From positions 2,833,151 through 2,897,150 of the forward strand of contig CAJINV010000007.1 in assembly GCA_905178155.1 (NCBI GenBank): a stretch of DNA of 64,000 nucleotides, given 5' to 3'. A program made the position numbers and the translations under genes. Shown here one piece after another: positions 56,101 through 64,000 of this stretch. Origin of the DNA: Amoebophrya sp. A120 (lineage: Eukaryota; Sar; Dinophyceae; Syndiniales; Amoebophryaceae). Below the pieces are notes generated by a model. It made no database searches and was not told the DNA's origin. It worked only from the letters and a program-made list of their open reading frames with translations. Position 1 is the first letter of the stretch. The number at the start of each line of letters is the position of its first letter.

Positions 56101-57859
56101 AGCATGACAGATTCTTTGAGGTCTTTATCATGCCGTTCCTGCATGAGAAACAACCACTCAACTTGGTCAAAAGCGGACAGCTTTTGGTACTCACGCAACA
56201 CAGATTTTTGCATCATTCAGATTTAGCATGACAAGTTTTAATCTTCCAGACCCAGACATTTTTGCATTTGATATGGTGAATCGTGCAGCAAATGATCGCT
56301 TTGTCCCTCTGTGCGATTTCCCGCAATTTGGTTATCAATCGAAGAGAAGAAAACGAATCCAACCCACTGGTCGGCTCGTCTAGAAACAGCAACTTTGGCC
56401 TGCCGAGCAGCTCTATTGCAGTGGAAACACGCTTCTTCTGGCCGCCGGAAAGACCCTTTTTCAGCGCAGAGCCAATCGCGACGTCTTTCACCGCTTGGAG
56501 GTCTAAATCAGTGAGCGTTTCCTCGACTCGTTGCTCGATTTCCGCTTCCGTGAGTAGGAGGTTTTTGCAGATTTTTCTTCGTGATTTGGTTCCAGATGAA
56601 CTGGGGGTCAACATTTTTTGATTATGTTCCTGTTTCTGCTTCTTCGTTAATTTCAGCCGGGCAGCGAACATGAGCGTTTCCTTCACCGTCTGTGTCGGTA
56701 GCAAATGATCTTCCTGCATCACGTAGGCGACGGTAGAACGCAAGTCGTTGAAGTCCATTTCCTTGATGTTCGTTCTCTTGTTAATGATCTCTGCACCAGC
56801 AGGAGGACCAGCGGCATTTGTAGTCTTACCAGCACTTTCAACGAAACAGATTCGTCCCGTTTTCCCAGTCCACCCCTGTCTTGCCGCCAAGATGTTTAGC
56901 AGCGTCGACTTCCCGGCGCCGGATGGGCCGACCAACGCGGTCAACTGCCCTGGGATCAGCTCCCCATAGCAGTTGTTTAACAGAAACTTCTTCTTCGTTT
57001 TCGAACCCGGAATCGGAACCGCGAAAGAAAGGTTTTCCCAGAACAGGGACCCGGTCGGGGGCGTGTACGAACTCTTGGATGAAGAAGCAGTCCGTGGTTG
57101 AAGACCATGTCCCTTGCTCTCGTGTCTAGCACTTCTACACGAGGGGTCACACAACTCCTGCTGTTGATCTCCATATGCTGAGTGGTTGTTTCCCTGACCA
57201 CCATGCTGTTGGTGCAATATCTTTGAGGATTTCGGCTGTTGTTGACTTGTGCGGAGATTCTTCTGATTGGGCGGATTCAGGACGTACTTTGCGTGCTCCA
57301 CCGGGTAGCCCTGATTCTTCTGTGGCTGGTTCGCATTACCACCACTAGCACCAGCTGCCAAAGAGACGGAGAATCCACTCCCGGATAGCAGGCCAGAGTT
57401 TAGTTTGCTGCAGCGGTTTAAACTCATGTTGCTGGTCCGCGAGCAGCTGTTAGTCGCAGCTTGTTCGAATTCTGCGATTTGAATCGAGGAATCGCAAGAG
57501 AATTGCGTTCTCCTTCTGGCCGCGTAGCTCAATCTGCTTGCGACGTCCGAATGCCTTTGGACGAGTGACGGCAGCTTCTTTTGTTCGCTGGTAGTTGTAC
57601 CACTGGAAGTCAAGACCACCTCTGCAAAAATATCACCCTCCACTAGCTGCCGCAAAGTTGCGCGGTCGATTGAGCTTGCAGAGGTGTCTGCGATGTCATT
57701 CTCCTCGACCAGGGCCGTCGTCGAAGAAGGTTTGCCGCCATACGCACCCACCTCAGCGTCGCCGTACAGAAGGGAGGCAGAGTGTTGCTTTTGGTTCTTT
57801 AGCAAAGACGGGGAGTCTAGTCCCGACCGACGAGGAAAACTGGGGTCATGGGGCTTCAT
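53197..57859 (-). CDS. ABCG (White-type) half-transporter, 1336 aa
   Basis: Exons: 57859-56274, 56003-54308, 54036-53676, 53564-53197 (4011 nt), joined across two introner elements and one GT-AG intron (53565-53675). N-terminal 290 residues are low complexity. The nucleotide-binding domain has Walker A 'GPSGAGKST' near residue 318, signature 'LSGGQKKR' near 471, Walker B plus D-loop 'LLFLDEPTSGLD' near 490 and an H-loop 'CCTIHQPSSE' that exists only after removal of the element at 56009-56273. About 450 mostly acidic, low-complexity residues separate the NBD from the transmembrane domain, far longer than usual for ABCG. The membrane part has six likely helices and 'SGSYRPLEDMPAYLSWMQW', the ABCG extracellular-loop region. 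NBD-before-TMD order is diagnostic of ABCG; such half-transporters dimerise and export lipids or small molecules. Substrate unknown. Confidence 0.94.
54042..54307. mobile_element. Introner element, family 1 (subfamily A, inverted)
   Basis: 266 bp, flanked by GCCTA at 54037-54041 and 54308-54312. The interior is the reverse complement of 10302-10563, although both host genes are on the minus strand. Removal joins 'LHGPLG' to 'QVHLVVLM'. The junction can be placed as GC-AG. Confidence 0.93.
56009..56273. mobile_element. Introner element, family 1 (subfamily A)
   Basis: 265 bp, flanked by TGGTG at 56004-56008 and 56274-56278; the first base is A instead of T (AATCAAATG). It splits the H-loop of the ABC transporter between the codons of His and Gln; removal gives 'TIHQPSSE'. 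Confidence 0.93.
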
Positions 57860-58788
57860 GATTTTTAAGGTCGTTGTCGTGTCGTGGTTTCAGCAGCTTT
57901 GTATTCATGCTCTCGTGTGGTCTGCTTGGGTCTATTTCTGTTTTGGTTTCTTTATTTTCCAGGCAGAAAAACTGCGCACATGGTCATATGCGGAAAGAAA
58001 ACTGATGCGAACACGAACAGAGGAGAAAGAGTAACAACAGGCAAAGAATTCAATTTAGAATGATTCTTGTTTTTAACACCACTTAGCATACAATCATAGA
58101 CACTGTTTTCTGCGAAGTGTACAGTAGCTGCGCAGAATTTCATCCAAATCCTGATGTTTTTTGTAGTTTGCCCATCTCGTGAGTGATATACAGCGGTACT
58201 CGAAGACACCTGTCTCGAATTGATAAGGTAGAGCTAGAGGTAAACACACTGGTAAAGCAAAACAATATAACTTGGTTGAAACTTTTCTGCAACAAGAACA
58301 AATCGTACAAGAATGAAAATGCAATTGTGAAAGTCAAATAAAATCTGCCAAACAATAGCTGTAACAAGACAAAACTGAAAGTGAAACATAATCGTAAGAA
58401 ACAAATGTACCTCCAGAAAGTTATTAATTTGTCCATTCGTCTGTTTCTAGTTTTACGCCGGCGCAAAAACATCTCGTAGCACGGCTAATTCTCAATGGTG
58501 TGCAACTTTTTCTGGTTGAAGTCTGATGAAATTCGTCTGCTGTTGTAGTAGTAAACAAGATTGATACGTTGTTTCAAGGGCACATCAGTGGGATACCTTC
58601 AATGTCACCTGACGCAGGACCACTTTTACTTCGTTTATAAATATTCTGCTCTTCGTTCTCTTGCATTCTAACGCAATTATTTTTCAATCAACTTTTTCTA
58701 AACCCTAACCCCCGGACGTTCTCCTGACCAAGAAACCCCGCAACCTTCATCTTCTCTGTCTCACTTCACCGAGACTCCGTTCATCTGC
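57860..58788. other. Intergenic spacer (0.93 kb)
   Basis: AT-rich; short frames only. A 14-bp telomere-like string at 58699-58712 is too short to call. Confidence 0.5.
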
Positions 58789-61700
58789 TCACCCCTGCTG
58801 CGAGACCGGGGAGTCGATGATGAAGGTCGAGTCCCTATCATGCGTAAAAACGTCCCCACCCCAGAGTTGTCATGCTAAACAAAATGCGACACACTTTGCC
58901 CCCCCATTGTGCCATGGCCGCAGATGGCTTGAGACGCAGGGAGGGTGGGTCAGGCGGACACCAAAGTGCCATCACCATCATCTCCCGGCCACTATATTCC
59001 AACTCTGTTATCGCCACCAACCATACTTCGCAATTTTTTTCCGGCTCCGCCGTCCCTGCAGGCTAGTATGTACGTGCGCCCGAGACATATAACACGTCCT
59101 CCAGTGCAACAGCACCCAAGGCGGTTTTCCTGACGCATGCAAAACAGTGCTCAGTCGGAAAACCAGGGATCACGCATAAACTACCTGTAGATCTGGTGAA
59201 GGAAAATAACTAGAAGGGATGCGGCCCTTCAAGAAAAGTTAAATCATAGATACAATAATAGGAAATAGAAAAAAGAAAATGCGAGGGACACCCGGCCCGA
59301 AGTCCAGCACCAAAGCTGAAAGGCTAAAGGTGAACGAAAAGAGGGGATGCGGCCCCGAACAACGAATGAGAGACAAATCAAAAGCTAACTAAAAGTGCCG
59401 GCGCCGACGATAAAGGTCAAGAAGCATATAGCATAGCAGGATGCGGCCCGCAAGGGAAGGTAGGCAAAATAAGTAGTGGGGTGCGGCCCACAGCAAAATA
59501 ATGGTAGATAGATCCACACGTGAGTCAATGTACTGCAAGCGAGAACAGAAAGAAATACTTTTATTTTTTTTTGAAAACGAGAATAGGCGAAGGGAAGCAA
59601 CAGGGATGCGGCCCCGAGCTAAGGTAAATAAAAATAAAGTCGGCCACGCAGCACAAGGTAAAAGCTCAGACTGTGATTACGACTAATAATAATTTTTTTT
59701 TTATTACACTTAGAATTTTTGGACTAGGGGGGAGCGGGTCGGTTGAGCCCCACTGGTCGTAGACGAGGTTGATGTCGCCCCGCGGAAGCAGCCCTCGCCG
59801 GCAAACCCACAGCAGAATCGGGATCAGGCGTAGTGCAAAATGTGGAACAAGGGCAGGCAATGGATAAAGCACCGCGAGCAGACCTATCGTGAGATCGGCC
59901 GACATCGTGGTGTCGAAGCCAGGACCATCTGCACTCCCGGGTGGGGGTCGATGCACCCGCAATCCGCACAGTTGACGCAGGTGGTCGTACAGAAGGAGAA
60001 AGCAGTCCAACATCGCGCGTAGCTGCAACAGGGTGTTGAAAAGGGTCGCACGAGGTCGATGAGCACGAACTGCAGCAACCAGCACCAGGCAGTCAGCGGT
60101 AGAACAACTCATACACTAGGGCCGGGAATAATATGATGTGGAAAATAACACAGACACTGCTGGATAGTAGTGGTTTGTCATGCTAGACAAAAATTACGAA
60201 AAGGAACGACAGAGGAAGACAGCAGAACAAGACGACCAGCCACGAAAAGCAAGGGAGAAACCACACGGCCGCACGACAGGGAAGGAGCGCAGGGCGCACA
60301 ACGACACAGAGAGGGCCAAAGCCAACGAAGCGCGAACCAGAAGAAAAGCAAGAAGAAGGAGGGGAAAAAAGCAAAAGAAGGTAGGCCGGGAAGAAACAGC
60401 AGGAGAAGGGGGACGAAGACGAAGGCGAAACCAAAGAGACAGACAGAGGCAAAAAGAAGAGCCAAATCAAGCGCATGCAAGAAATAACAGAATGACAAAC
60501 CACAATATAAATAGCAGTGTCCGTGCCTAACTTTAAAATACATTACTCCACGTCGATGAATGCATAGCTGGAAGTCCAGTAGGGGCACCAAGAAGTCGAC
60601 GGAGGGCACGGCGGTAGTAGCAGGTTTGATATACCATCAGAAGTCGTTAGCGCCTTGTGCTAGGGTTCATCAGCTGAACACCACGGTGGGGCAGGGGATC
60701 ATGAACGAGACACCGCCCAGGCCGGCTGCGCTTGTGATGGTGTCGAAGATCATGTGGCACTGCGGTGTTTTTCACTTTGGCTAAATCCGGACGACGAAAG
60801 TACACAAATGGATAAAAGGCGCACTCCGCACTCGAGTCACGCCTCGACTTTCCTGTGCAGTCCATTGGCCTCACATACAACGCGACCTCCCACGCGCCTA
60901 CTCATAGCTCAGCTGCGGCGTCTCGACAAATTACAGCACAAGTGAGTTTTCAACTCTGCAGTTTCAGCATGTAAAAAGGAATCGAAGAGCAGGCACGCTG
61001 ACACGCACCTTCAGGCAGAACTTTGTAAAGGCTCGAGGACGAACGAGAGCCTGTGGTAGAACTGTCCAGCCAGAGCCAGCACATATAATAAGTCACACTG
61101 ACTGTCCTAGATCGTCAACAGGTCATCGCGTGCAACAAAGAATAATATACATTTGGTACCGACAAAATGACCAAGCAAAAAAAAATAGTGCTTGTGTCTA
61201 GAACTGCAAAATCATGTATGAATATTCTGGGTTTAAGTTACTCAAAGACAATTATCCAATTTGACTGTAGTCGCAGACAGCCTTTGGCATCATCAGCACG
61301 GACACAAAAAAGCCCATGCCCGAGTAGGAATACAATCTTCACGACCGGGCCGGCGCCAGGGGGAGCTCCTCAGGGTGGGCAGGGGTCGCAGCCATTGTCT
61401 TCGCCTTTTTGCGCGTCTTGGGGGTGGTAGCGGACGCAGCGCCAGCAGTGGTCACCAGTTTCCGTTTGGTGGAGGTAGCGACGGCCGCAGCGGTAGGTTC
61501 GCGGCCATCACGAACCCGTTGCCGGGATTTTGGCGTCGCGCCGCTCGTCGTGCCCTTGGCAGAAACTGGTGGCACCAAACCGCATGGAGGCATATCGCAG
61601 AGAGCGGCATCTACCGATACCTGTGAATCGACAATGAGTGCCGGGTCGTAGCTGAAGGAACTGTCATGCACAGGGACGACGACACCGGTCTTCAGGGAAG

Positions 61701-63960
61701 CCAAGCGCCCAGCATCATCACCAGAGGCTGACGGGAGTACCCGCGCGGAGGGATCTTGACAGACAGGTGCAGAATCGAATGCGCCTGTGTTTGTCGTTAA
61801 TGCCGCCGGATCAACAAACGGAGTGGGTCCGCCGGTGCGTGAGCCAGTGCTAGTAGTTTTCTGTAGGATTGTCTTACACCGCGCATTCACGCGGTTCCGG
61901 ATATGCTGCAAAGACAGTTTTTCATCGACCAGTTTGAAGTCGAAGGGGATCTCGAAGTCGCGCACCGGCCACGAAACACCCACGTCCTTGGCCGCAAGGT
62001 CGAGAATGTTGCTTCGGACGACAATAGGCGGGACGGTCGCCGCCAACGATGGAGCTGCCTTGTCGGCCGGGGCAGCATAAAAGTTTACCTTTCCCGGCCA
62101 TCTCCAAATCATACTCGTCAAAATGCGGCATACCGCGGCGTCACGCAGGTTGCTTGTAAGTAGTAGTCCGACAACATCGACTCGGGGACGCGAAAGGAGC
62201 ACGGAGGGGCAGGGAAGTAAGTCCCCAAGCGCTTGGCCCACATTGGCAGCGAAGCGAACATCTGCGCGGAGGTCAGCAGCAGCAAACACTGTGCCAACTT
62301 GCCATGTCATGCAGATTTGCACTGACAGGCACATTTGTAATGCGCATCTCCATGAGCGGAATTGCTAGTCGTGTTTTGGCATTTGTAATGCTGTAACCAG
62401 GATAAGCAGATGGATTTGTGATGCGTTAGCCCATCCTAACCTGCACTACAGTACGGGCTTGTACTTGTGATGCATGAGTCCCGAAACTTCTACGTTTGTG
62501 TTGCAAAATCCCCATCCTGACTCTGGTGTGGGTACGTTTTTACTCAGGATAGTCCCGGTCGGCCGCGTTCGCCGCGGTCCCCAAGGTATGGAAGCGTCAG
62601 GTTTGAAATCGTCAAAGTTGAAATAATTTGTAATGCATAAAATGCATGACCCGCGGCACGTGTGTTGCAGAGCAGGCAAGTGCGGCCGATTGTAAGCCTG
62701 TTTGGGGCTACAGCTCGAGCTGCTAAAGTAGCATGAGAGAAGCGCTCTTCTTTGCCTAAACAGCATGACAAACTGGATTTAGGGACCACCGAAATTTGTC
62801 ATGCGCCACTTGGAAACTGGGTTCCAACTGGCATCCATTTTATGCATGACAAATTATCTCAACTTTGTCGATTTCAACTCTGACACATCCATACAAGGTC
62901 GCGGTACCGTAGGCCGTGTAGATGTCCTCGGTCGGTTCCCCCGCGGCCCCAGCGGCCGGGCGGCTGCGCCGCCGCCGCAGCATGAAGGCCAAGCACAGGC
63001 ACAACAGCACCACCACGGCGCCGATCCCCACACCGCCCTGCCAATTGAAGCCGATCGAACCCTTGGCGTGGTCTGCTTCACCTGGTGCACGTTGAAGTTT
63101 TGTTCAACAATTTCATGAATACATGGAGCGAATGATGATTAAAGCACGCGGTTGTCCGTCGGTGGAACCAAAAAAAGAAACCGTGGCCAATATGCATACG
63201 CAAACGAGGCGCATCTGGATTTTCTGGTTGGATGTGGGTATAGATCTGATATCTTATTCTTAGATAGAATGGATAAAGGCAAATATACCCGCAGCGGACA
63301 AGTTGCCGTGGTTGTCGTTCAGGAAGGCGTCGGTGCTATTACCTGCATTTGGTGGTAGATAAGTACATTTTATTAAATAAGTCGTAGTTCGTGATCCGCG
63401 CGGTGGTTCACACAAATATCTGTCATGCTCATGCGAGAGAAGAGGAAGACGAAGCCATTATCATTAAATCAAATACTTATGACTAATTACCGTGGGGCAG
63501 CAACGCCTTGACCGCATCGACATCGGCTTTCTTGCGGATGATCCTGAGTAAAAACGTACCCACACCAGAGTCAGGATGGAGATTTTGCAACACAAACCTA
63601 GGAGTTTTGTGAGTCACGCATGACATAAACAGACTGTGCTACTGCGGGAATGGCATTGTGTTTCGGGTGAGTTGATCAACCCAAAGACGCCGCCACCCCG
63701 GTTGACACGCATGACAAGTTGCACTCTGCAGTGTAGTGCAGGTTAGCAAGTGCAGCCGCATCACAGATTCATCTGCTCATCCTTTTTACACCATCAAAAA
63801 TTCCAAAACACGATTGGAAATGGCTCTCATGGGGATGCGCATTACAAGTCTTCCTGTCTTTGCAAATCTGCATTACAACTCTGGTGTGGGGACGTTTTTA
63901 CTCAGGATACGGATGATCCCGTCATCGTCCAGGCACTCGTCAGAGTCGAGCTCACGGTCG
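58789..63960 (-). CDS. Single-pass membrane protein, 5' end beyond the window; carries three introner elements
   Basis: Exons in the window: 63960-63910, 63534-63491, 63342-63289, 63081-62894, 62581-62552, 58830-58789. Introns: family-4 element (63540-63909), GT-AG 63343-63490, GT-AG 63082-63288, family-3 element (62587-62893) and the 3.7-kb family-4 element (58836-62551). Phases agree at every junction and the frame ends in TGA 14 codons after the last junction. Protein: acidic start 'SDRELDSDECLDDDGIIR', 'KKADVDAVKALLPHG', 'NSTDAFLNDNHGNLSAAG' (possible N-glycosylation site NST), one membrane segment 'IGAVVVLLCLCLAFM', a basic stop-transfer 'LRRRRSR', then a short tail ending 'FIIDSPVSQQG'. 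Type I topology is inferred from the basic side. Function unknown. The left edge of the first exon (acceptor CCATAG|C) is likely but not proven. Confidence 0.83.
59213..59614. repeat. Dispersed hairpins with a constant ATGCGG loop
   Basis: Five short stems share the loop (A/G)TGCGG but have different stem sequences: GAAGGG/CCCTTC at 59213-59230, GGGG/CCCC at 59343-59356, GCAGG/CCCGC at 59436-59451 (one mismatch), GTGGG/CCCAC at 59476-59491, GGG/CCC at 59603-59614. They lie inside the giant introner element. Changing stems with a kept loop suggests selection on structure. Confidence 0.6.
59666..60112 (-). CDS. Hydrophobic 148-codon ORF inside the giant element, doubtful
   Basis: ATG at 60112. 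Contains long hydrophobic stretches ('IGLLAVLYPLPALVPHF', 'LIPILLWVC'). A fragment 'GFDTTMSADLTIGLL' resembles another minus-strand reading near 60670-60745 ('IFDTITSAAGLGGVS'), hinting at a duplicated segment or at exons of one gene. No family recognised; coding status uncertain. Confidence 0.3.
   Translation of the reverse strand: MSCSTADCLVLVAAVRAHRPRATLFNTLLQLRAMLDCFLLLYDHLRQLCGLRVHRPPPGSADGPGFDTTMSADLTIGLLAVLYPLPALVPHFALRLIPILLWVCRRGLLPRGDINLVYDQWGSTDPLPPSPKILSVIKKKLLLVVITV
60190..60490. repeat. Purine-rich tract on the plus strand
   Basis: Almost entirely A and G on the plus strand for about 300 bp, giving Lys/Arg/Glu-rich plus-strand frames and Phe/Leu/Ser-rich minus-strand frames. 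Low-complexity DNA, read from the complement as a long polypyrimidine tract in the transcript of the host gene. Coding not supported. Confidence 0.6.
61339..62334 (-). CDS. 331-codon ORF carried by the giant introner element
   Basis: ATG at 62334 (another at 62310, near the start of the cargo), stop at 61339. The N-terminal 150 residues look like a folded domain ('VGTVFAAADLRADVRFAANV', 'AAVCRILTSMIWRWPGKVNF', 'VSWPVRDFEIPFDFKLVDEK'). The rest is Ser/Thr/Pro/Ala-rich and ends in two basic clusters ('TPKSRQRVR', 'STKRKLVT', 'PKTRKKAK') that resemble nuclear-localisation signals. I recognise no transposase, integrase or helicase motif. It cannot be an exon of the host membrane protein, because host splicing skips the whole element in frame. 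Being the longest frame in the element, it is the best candidate for an element-encoded protein. Confidence 0.55.
   Translation of the reverse strand: MCLSVQICMTWQVGTVFAAADLRADVRFAANVGQALGDLLPCPSVLLSRPRVDVVGLLLTSNLRDAAVCRILTSMIWRWPGKVNFYAAPADKAAPSLAATVPPIVVRSNILDLAAKDVGVSWPVRDFEIPFDFKLVDEKLSLQHIRNRVNARCKTILQKTTSTGSRTGGPTPFVDPAALTTNTGAFDSAPVCQDPSARVLPSASGDDAGRLASLKTGVVVPVHDSSFSYDPALIVDSQVSVDAALCDMPPCGLVPPVSAKGTTSGATPKSRQRVRDGREPTAAAVATSTKRKLVTTAGAASATTPKTRKKAKTMAATPAHPEELPLAPARS
62587..62893. mobile_element. Introner element, family 3
   Basis: 307 bp, flanked by CAAGG at 62582-62586 and 62894-62898. Almost identical to 51925-52231 and in the same orientation, implying recent spread. Removal joins 'TATL' to 'GTAANAADRD' in the host gene. 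Only 30 bp of exon separate it from the giant element. Confidence 0.94.
63540..63909. mobile_element. Introner element, family 4 (small form)
   Basis: 370 bp, flanked by CGGAT at 63535-63539 and 63910-63914; the first base is G instead of T. Ends ATCCTGAGTAAAAACGTACC and …ACGTTTTTACTCAGGATA. Removal joins 'DDDGIIR' to 'KKADVD'. Opposite in orientation to the giant element of the same family in the same gene. Confidence 0.92.
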
Positions 63961-64000
63961 CTATGGGGGTGTCAGGATCGAAAACGACAAAATCAAAAAA

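Larger units (their letters stand above)
58836..62551. mobile_element. Giant cargo-bearing introner element, family 4 (3.7 kb)
   Basis: Left end TATCATGCGTAAAAACGTCC, right end …ACGTTTTTACTCAGGATA, in inverted orientation and clearly homologous to both ends of the 370-bp element at 63540-63909. It is flanked by GTCCC at 58831-58835 and 62552-62556. Removing it with one GTCCC joins 'AADRD' to 'STFIIDSPVSQQG' and a stop in the host gene. The right 239 bp (62313-62551) are collinear with most of the small element; the rest, about 3.4 kb, is extra DNA containing a 331-codon minus-strand ORF, hairpin repeats and a purine-rich tract. Either it is the long form from which small family-4 elements arose by internal deletion, or a small element that captured foreign DNA. 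Confidence 0.85.

Noticed and set aside
58699-58712. Telomere-like CTAAACCCTAACCC
   Set aside because: Only two units in an internal spacer; chance or trivial.
60170-60530. Lys/Arg-rich plus-strand frames
   Set aside because: They are the translation of a purine tract; no start context or domain supports a protein.
61339-62334. 331-codon ORF as a 3' exon of the host membrane protein
   Set aside because: No splice placement joins it in frame from the exon ending at 62552, whereas skipping the whole 3.7-kb element gives a perfect in-frame end with a matching target duplication.
8836-63914. Programmed DNA elimination (ciliate IES-like) instead of splicing
   Set aside because: Not excluded by sequence alone, but the elements are present in assembled DNA, lie within or between coding exons of genes that also contain normal introns, and introner elements of this structure are known in Amoebophrya-type genomes.
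1-64000. CRISPR arrays, prokaryotic operons, rRNA genes
   Set aside because: No spaced short direct repeats, no ribosome-binding sites, and no rRNA core sequences were seen.

Overview
The window looks like nuclear DNA of a protist, most likely a dinoflagellate-line alveolate. A parasitic syndinian such as Amoebophrya is my best guess, because its genome is known to carry invasive introner elements. The lineage is an inference. The sequence shows compact intron-bearing eukaryotic genes, about twenty classical GT-AG introns of roughly 40-230 bp, serine- and acid-rich low-complexity proteins, and all 16 well-supported host genes on the minus strand. Unidirectional gene blocks are typical of dinoflagellates. 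There are no operons, Shine-Dalgarno sites, CRISPR arrays or bacterial mobile elements.

Layout, in plus-strand coordinates with every gene read right to left: unknown protein (544-3216); METTL26-like methyltransferase (3614-4639); SET-domain methyltransferase (5250-8126); large secreted or membrane protein with three introner elements (8699-14134); SAM-FHA-FHA-RING protein (14813-19456); membrane protein with an in-frame TAG (20620-23196); AP-complex sigma subunit (24257-25027); coiled-coil/CHORD-like/CCHC zinc protein (25673-29294); GC-rich block of unknown nature (about 29600-30420); two unknown proteins (30882-33431, 33664-33939); membrane H+-pyrophosphatase (35844-39663); two tandem NIPA-like transporters (40925-43308, 45379-47543); small acidic protein (48072-48752); EF-hand protein (49785-52266); ABCG half-transporter (53197-57859); and a single-pass membrane protein cut by the right edge (58789 to about 63960).

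The main discovery is a set of 14 insertion-type introns (introner elements). Each has long terminal inverted repeats, ends 5'-TAT...ATA-3' (two copies have one changed base), and is flanked by a perfect 5-bp target-site duplication. Removing the element plus one copy of the duplication restores the reading frame of the host gene in every case; I checked the phases and the resulting exon sums are multiples of three. Four unrelated repeat families are present, and three of them occur in both orientations relative to transcription. In 11 of 14 no placement of the junction inside the duplication gives GT-AG or GC-AG ends.

One element is different: 58836-62551 is 3.7 kb long. It has family-4 terminal repeats and a GTCCC duplication, and carries about 3.4 kb of extra DNA with its own ORF of 331 codons, hairpin repeats and a purine-rich tract. 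It sits as an intron in the membrane-protein gene and is a candidate autonomous or cargo-bearing introner element, about ten times longer than its small relative at 63540-63909 in the same gene.
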